Below, one piece after another: positions 60,375 to 64,000 of a stretch of 64,000 nucleotides of DNA. The notes below the pieces were generated by a model, which did not search any database, was not told where the DNA came from, and was given only the letters and a program-made list of their open reading frames with translations. Source of the stretch: Bacteroidota bacterium (lineage in GTDB: Bacteria; Bacteroidota; Bacteroidia; Chitinophagales; Saprospiraceae); contig JAHEAR010000013.1 of the NCBI GenBank assembly GCA_024642665.1, positions 26,535 to 90,534 of the forward strand, given 5' to 3'. Position numbers and translations under genes: made by a program. How positions within the stretch are numbered: the first letter of the stretch is position 1; each line of letters begins with the position of its first letter.

Positions 60375-61811
60375 ATGAAAAATTTTATCCTACACAATTC
60401 CCTTGTACTACTCCTTTTTATTGGTTATCATCCATCGTTTGGCCAGGCAAACGTCGGCATCAATACGGATAATCCTGTTCGCAGCCTGGAGGTAAAAGGA
60501 ATCAATAACGAATATGTCCGCATACATTCTACCAATAATTTTGGTGGAGAAGCCGGTATCGAATTATTACTTGGCAATGACCAATCCTCCATGAGAGATT
60601 ACAAGCTCACTAATGATGCAGGTACGTTTAAAATCATTACGTCCAATGATAATTTTGATTCACAAGGCGATGAGTTGTTGCGTATCGACTACCTGGGACA
60701 AGTTGGTATTGGCACCAGCATTCCTGCTACCCGATTGCATGTGGATGGCGGTGAGTTGGCATCTAATACAGATGACGGATTTATGGTGATTGGTGCCAAA
60801 TCAGGAACAAATCTTGTCTTCGATCGAAAGCAAATCATAGCGCGAAATAATGGCGCATCCACTTCTCTCCAGATTCAAGGACATGATGGCCTTACCCATA
60901 TAGGCACTGGAGGAGGCCATACTTATTTTGGGGGCCCAAGTGGATCGCTCGGGATTGGAACCAGTACCCTAACGGCAAAATTGAACATACAAAATGCCGG
61001 ATTTCAGATGGCCTTACGCAATGAAGGGACCGGGGTAAATGAATGGTATATCGGTGCAAGTAATGACACCTGGCAAGTGGGTGACAATCAATTAATCTTC
61101 AGCCCGGCGACAAACTCAGGAGCTGCCGTACTGCGCCTTCTCGATGTCACGGATAATAATGGCACCGTCGCGCCGGTCATGATTCAATCATCAGATTCAC
61201 AATGCCTCCTGCTCGATGGAAATGAAATTGAAAGCAAATATGGCCCGCTTTATATCAACCACAATTCTGATGAATACACGTTCATTAATCCCTCCGGCGG
61301 AAGAGTGGGCATAGGCACTGAAGAACCTAGTACTACGGTCAGCATTAGAACACAAGATGACGAACCGGCGCTCAGACTTCAAAAAGGTTCTTCTATCTGG
61401 GATATCGATCCAAACCCGACAGTGGACTGGCTGGGGTTTGTAAAAAATGGTTTCGTCGTAGGACATGTCAACGGGGCCAGTGGTCAATGGGTGACTATTT
61501 CCGATCGTCGGCTCAAAGAAAACATCAGAGACATGGAGGATGTATTGCATAAACTCAATCAAGTCAATGTATACACTTACTCATTCATTCAGGATAGTGC
61601 GGAGCGCACACAAATAGGAATCATTGCTCAGGAATTGCAGAATTTATTTCCGGAACTGGTCACCGAAAGTGATGAATTTTTGGCTGTTGCGTATTCCAAG
61701 TTTTCCGTACTCATCCTTAAAGCACTGCAGGAACAAGACAAACAAATCGAAATACTCAAGAACGAAATGGCATCACTCCTAAAGAAAGAGGAAAGCCTTT
61801 TTTCAAACTAA
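60375..61811 (+). CDS. Secreted tail-spike-like protein with S74 chaperone domain, copy 2
   Basis: The 478-residue paralogue has the signal peptide (LVLLLFIGYHPSFGQ) and the start ANVGINTDNPVRSLEVKG, the same repetitive body (VGIGTSIPATRLHVDGG, ASNDTWQVGDNQLIFSP), and the chaperone domain at about 370-455 (ISDRRLKENIRDM, IGIIAQELQNLFPELV). The Ser-Lys dyad is kept. A Lys/Glu-rich tail ends it. ATG 60375 is used because it gives the signal peptide; the frame upstream overlaps copy 1. Only 55 bases separate it from copy 1. Confidence 0.9.
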   Translation: MKNFILHNSLVLLLFIGYHPSFGQANVGINTDNPVRSLEVKGINNEYVRIHSTNNFGGEAGIELLLGNDQSSMRDYKLTNDAGTFKIITSNDNFDSQGDELLRIDYLGQVGIGTSIPATRLHVDGGELASNTDDGFMVIGAKSGTNLVFDRKQIIARNNGASTSLQIQGHDGLTHIGTGGGHTYFGGPSGSLGIGTSTLTAKLNIQNAGFQMALRNEGTGVNEWYIGASNDTWQVGDNQLIFSPATNSGAAVLRLLDVTDNNGTVAPVMIQSSDSQCLLLDGNEIESKYGPLYINHNSDEYTFINPSGGRVGIGTEEPSTTVSIRTQDDEPALRLQKGSSIWDIDPNPTVDWLGFVKNGFVVGHVNGASGQWVTISDRRLKENIRDMEDVLHKLNQVNVYTYSFIQDSAERTQIGIIAQELQNLFPELVTESDEFLAVAYSKFSVLILKALQEQDKQIEILKNEMASLLKKEESLFSN

Positions 61812-61863
61812 GCCTTATCGTATAATCCAACCATATATCCAATTTTATTAAAACAATTTAATC

Positions 61864-63264
61864 ATGCGTACACCACTATTTCTAATTCTGATGATTGGAA
61901 TTCTTTCGACCACCTCTTCCTTTGGACAGCAAAAAGTTGGCGTAAATACCACTACGCCCTTGCGCACGTTGGAAATATTCGGTTCCGGAGATCAGGATTT
62001 GCGCATTCATTCTACGACCAACACTGCCAGCCATGTGGCGCTTGAATTGCTTCGCGGAAGTGATGCTTCTTCAGCCCGGGATTGGAAAATCCAAAACACA
62101 AATGGCATCTTCAAAATCATCACAGGAAATGACAATTTTGAAACTTCAGGGTACGAAACATTTAGAATTGCAACAACAAATTATGTAGGTATTGGATCAA
62201 TTAATCCGGAGACAAGATTAACGGTTGACAATGGAGAAACCGCCTCCAACACAGAAGATGGTGTGTTAATGCTCGGGTCCAAAACTAGTTATAATCTAAT
62301 ATTCGATGAAAATAAAATCATGGCCAGAAATAATAGCTCGCCTTCTTCACTCTACCTTCAATCCGCAGGCGGTAATACCTGGTTTGGTAGTGGCGATATC
62401 CGTATGGGTTTAGGAGGGGGGAAAATTATTGTTGGCAGCAGCCCCCTAAATGCAAAATTAAATGTAGATGGCATCTCTTACCAAACCTGTCTGAAAAATA
62501 ATGTCAATGGGATTAATGACTGGTATATTGGTGCCAGTAATGCCTCATGGTTAATTGGCGATAATCAGTTAGTCTTCAACCCTACTACCAGCCACCTGAA
62601 TTCCACATTACGTCTGATGGATGTCACGGATAATAATGGTTCAGAAGCTCCGGTCATGATCACCTCACCCTCCTCACAGACCTTACTTATCGATGGAAAT
62701 GAAATTGACACACGGACAACGCCATTGTATATCAACCATAACTCAAACAATAATACCTACATCAACCCGAGTGGGGGTCGTGCCGCTGCGGGAACGAGTG
62801 ATCCTGACGCAGTTTTTCATATTCAAACGAATGAATATGGCATTGCTCTCCAGCGCGCACTACACACCTGGTGGATCGCTCCTACCATCGCGTCAAATTT
62901 AAACTTCTATAAAAATACCAGTCTATTGGCGTATGTGTCCCATGCCGGTGGAGGTGAATGGGTGGCTGTTTCTGATCGTAATCTGAAAGATCATATTGAA
63001 AGACTATATCCGGTCATGGATAAAATCAATCACATCAAACTATATCGGTACAACTTTATCCAGGCCCTGGGCGGGAGTGAAGACATCGGCGTAATTGCTC
63101 AGGAAATTGAGCCGGTATTTCCGGAAGCGGTGAGCTATGGAAATGATCAATATGGTGTGGCGTATGACGAATTGACCGCTGTGGCCATGAAAGGTATTCA
63201 GGAACACCAGATTCAACTTCAGCAATTATTAAATGAAGCAGATGCCCTGTTGAATAAAAACTAA
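61864..63264 (+). CDS. Secreted tail-spike-like protein with S74 chaperone domain, copy 3
   Basis: The 466-residue paralogue has a signal peptide (LILMIGILSTTSSFGQ), start KVGVNTTTPLRTLEIFG, the same body (ASNASWLIGDNQLVFNP, SGGRAAAGTSDPDAVFHIQT) and chaperone domain (about 364-450, VSDRNLKDHIERL, IGVIAQEIEPVFPEAV). The Ser-Lys dyad is kept (SDRNLK). The three copies diverge most in the middle of the body. It is 52 bases after copy 2. The trio ends 37 bases before the truncated haemoglobin gene. Confidence 0.9.
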   Translation: MRTPLFLILMIGILSTTSSFGQQKVGVNTTTPLRTLEIFGSGDQDLRIHSTTNTASHVALELLRGSDASSARDWKIQNTNGIFKIITGNDNFETSGYETFRIATTNYVGIGSINPETRLTVDNGETASNTEDGVLMLGSKTSYNLIFDENKIMARNNSSPSSLYLQSAGGNTWFGSGDIRMGLGGGKIIVGSSPLNAKLNVDGISYQTCLKNNVNGINDWYIGASNASWLIGDNQLVFNPTTSHLNSTLRLMDVTDNNGSEAPVMITSPSSQTLLIDGNEIDTRTTPLYINHNSNNNTYINPSGGRAAAGTSDPDAVFHIQTNEYGIALQRALHTWWIAPTIASNLNFYKNTSLLAYVSHAGGGEWVAVSDRNLKDHIERLYPVMDKINHIKLYRYNFIQALGGSEDIGVIAQEIEPVFPEAVSYGNDQYGVAYDELTAVAMKGIQEHQIQLQQLLNEADALLNKN

Positions 63265-63301
63265 TAGACATTAAAATTCATAACATTAAAACGTTTTACA
63301 A

Positions 63302-63676
63302 ATGGAAGCAACGATCACTTCAACATTATTTGAACGCATTGGCGGAAAGCCGGCTGTGACGGCAGCGGTTGATATATTCTACCGAAAAGTGATGGCAGAT
63401 TTTAGGGTAAGCCACTTTTTCAGACATATCGACATGAAAAAACAATCCGGCATGCTAAAGACCTTTATGGCCTATGCATTCGGCGCACCAATTGCATATG
63501 ACGGAAAATCAATGCATCAGGCACACAAGCACATGCATATCACTGAGATGCATTTCAATGCGGTGGCAGGACACCTTGTCGAAACCCTCAGGGAATTGAA
63601 TGTCGATCAACCCTTGATTGATGAAGTTGTTTCCGTGGTCATGACCACCAAAAACGATATTGTCAGCCCTTCCTGA
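63302..63676 (+). CDS. Group 1 truncated haemoglobin
   Basis: The 124-residue protein starts TLFERIGGKPAVTAAVDIFYRKVMAD. The B10-type Tyr/Phe (IFYRKV) and the proximal His (HQAHKHMHITEMHF) of 2-on-2 haemoglobins are present, with a phenylalanine cluster (VSHFFRHIDM). It binds haem and might scavenge nitric oxide or carry oxygen. It is followed by a strong terminator. It is likely co-transcribed with the three preceding secreted proteins, although no functional link is evident. Confidence 0.92.
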   Translation: MEATITSTLFERIGGKPAVTAAVDIFYRKVMADFRVSHFFRHIDMKKQSGMLKTFMAYAFGAPIAYDGKSMHQAHKHMHITEMHFNAVAGHLVETLRELNVDQPLIDEVVSVVMTTKNDIVSPS

Positions 63677-63709
63677 CAGATGTTTGGACCAATAACTATA
63701 ACACCTCAT

Positions 63710-63764
63710 GGGCTCTCTTACCAAAAGCAAATCAACTAAATCCCGGGAGAGCCCTGTTTTTTTT
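63710..63764 (+). terminator. Rho-independent terminator of the truncated haemoglobin gene
   Basis: GGGCTCTC and GAGAGCCC form an 8-bp stem with a 29-base loop, followed by TG and nine T residues. Confidence 0.8.
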
Positions 63765-63913
63765 ATATATCAAATGACTTATTCGAGTTTTTACAAAATG
63801 CATAAATCACTACCTTGAATGCATCAAAATGAATTTACCCATTAAAGAAAATAGCCTTGGGGCTGTTGGTTTGAGGAACGAACCTTTAAGCTTAAGCAAT
63901 CAATGGATTCAGC

Positions 63914-64000
63914 TTACCAGAACCTGGCATAGACCACAGCCACCAGCAAAAGAATCACAATAATCATCGCCCAATGCTTATTGGATACTTTCAACATCGC
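63914..64000 (-). CDS. 3' end of a small membrane-protein gene (may start at 63997 or outside the window)
   Basis: The minus-strand frame is open from the window edge to TAA at 63914. The visible part ends MLKVSNKHWAMIIVILLLVA followed by VVYARFW. It has one membrane helix next to a basic N-region, typical of small membrane proteins. An ATG at 63997 would give only 27 residues; a longer upstream start is possible. The 63765-63913 region holds no gene. Confidence 0.4.
   Translation of the reverse strand, partial: AMLKVSNKHWAMIIVILLLVAVVYARFW

Noticed and set aside
58880..63264. Prophage remnant, because of the S74 chaperone domains
   Set aside because: There are no capsid, terminase, integrase or lysis genes, and the proteins have Sec signals and host-like neighbours.

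Overview
The window looks like a chromosomal segment from a free-living Bacteroidota bacterium, probably of the Saprospiria/Chitinophagia type. This rests on several signs: type IX secretion (T9SS) C-terminal sorting domains on at least three proteins; an Omp28-like protein, an LVIVD-repeat lipoprotein and LytTR two-component proteins with a periplasmic propeller sensor; the Bacteroidota-type GlmU-like protein; a KdsD without CBS domains; and -7 promoter elements of the TAnnTTTG type (a perfect TTTG-N19-TACCTTTG lies in front of rpmE2). No rRNA, tRNA, CRISPR array, integrase or transposase was seen.

Layout. 1-5.8 kb: the end of an ATP-grasp gene, a LysE-type exporter, a fatty-acid desaturase, three small envelope proteins, and a decayed BamA/TamA-like barrel gene. 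5.8-11 kb: a hydrolase/acyltransferase pair, a coiled-coil membrane protein, and the KDO operon kdsD-kdsA-kdsC. 11-22.4 kb: a Tat-exported GH109-like protein, a MATE exporter, a ferredoxin, an ECF sigma factor overlapping an anti-sigma-like protein that ends in a predicted beta-barrel, an LVIVD lipoprotein, and adk-obgE. 22.5-29.8 kb: two giant tandem paralogues (BNR-like propeller, PKD, T9SS sorting domain). 30-38 kb: housekeeping genes (spermidine-synthase-like, GlmU-like, L31 type B, YraN, sugar-phosphate isomerase), then fabG in one tight operon with an M43-type metalloprotease and a polytopic membrane protein. 38-44.4 kb: two small envelope genes, then a four-gene set that encodes every step from trans-4-hydroxy-L-proline to 2-oxoglutarate. 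44.5-52.4 kb: a YdeI-like protein, a SET-domain methyltransferase with a lysine-rich tail, a DUF3078-like barrel, a heptosyltransferase-like enzyme, ferritin, an AraC regulator and mnmE. These are separated by unusually repeat-rich intergenic DNA. 52.4-64 kb: a thioredoxin lipoprotein, an Omp28/T9SS protein, a LytS/LytTR-type two-component pair, three tandem secreted proteins with the self-cleaving endosialidase-chaperone (S74) domain, and a truncated haemoglobin.

The most unusual material is not a classic gene cluster. (i) G-rich simple repeats (GAGTGAGG-like and GGTTAAA-like) sit at the 3' ends of genes, always G-rich on the sense strand; in two cases they supply the stop codon. (ii) Two small palindromic dispersed elements occur; the copies of one are inverted around a 3.4-kb three-gene block. 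(iii) The SET-domain protein, the sigma/barrel fusion and the S74 trio are the protein-level items most worth following up. I found no clear defence or mobile system.
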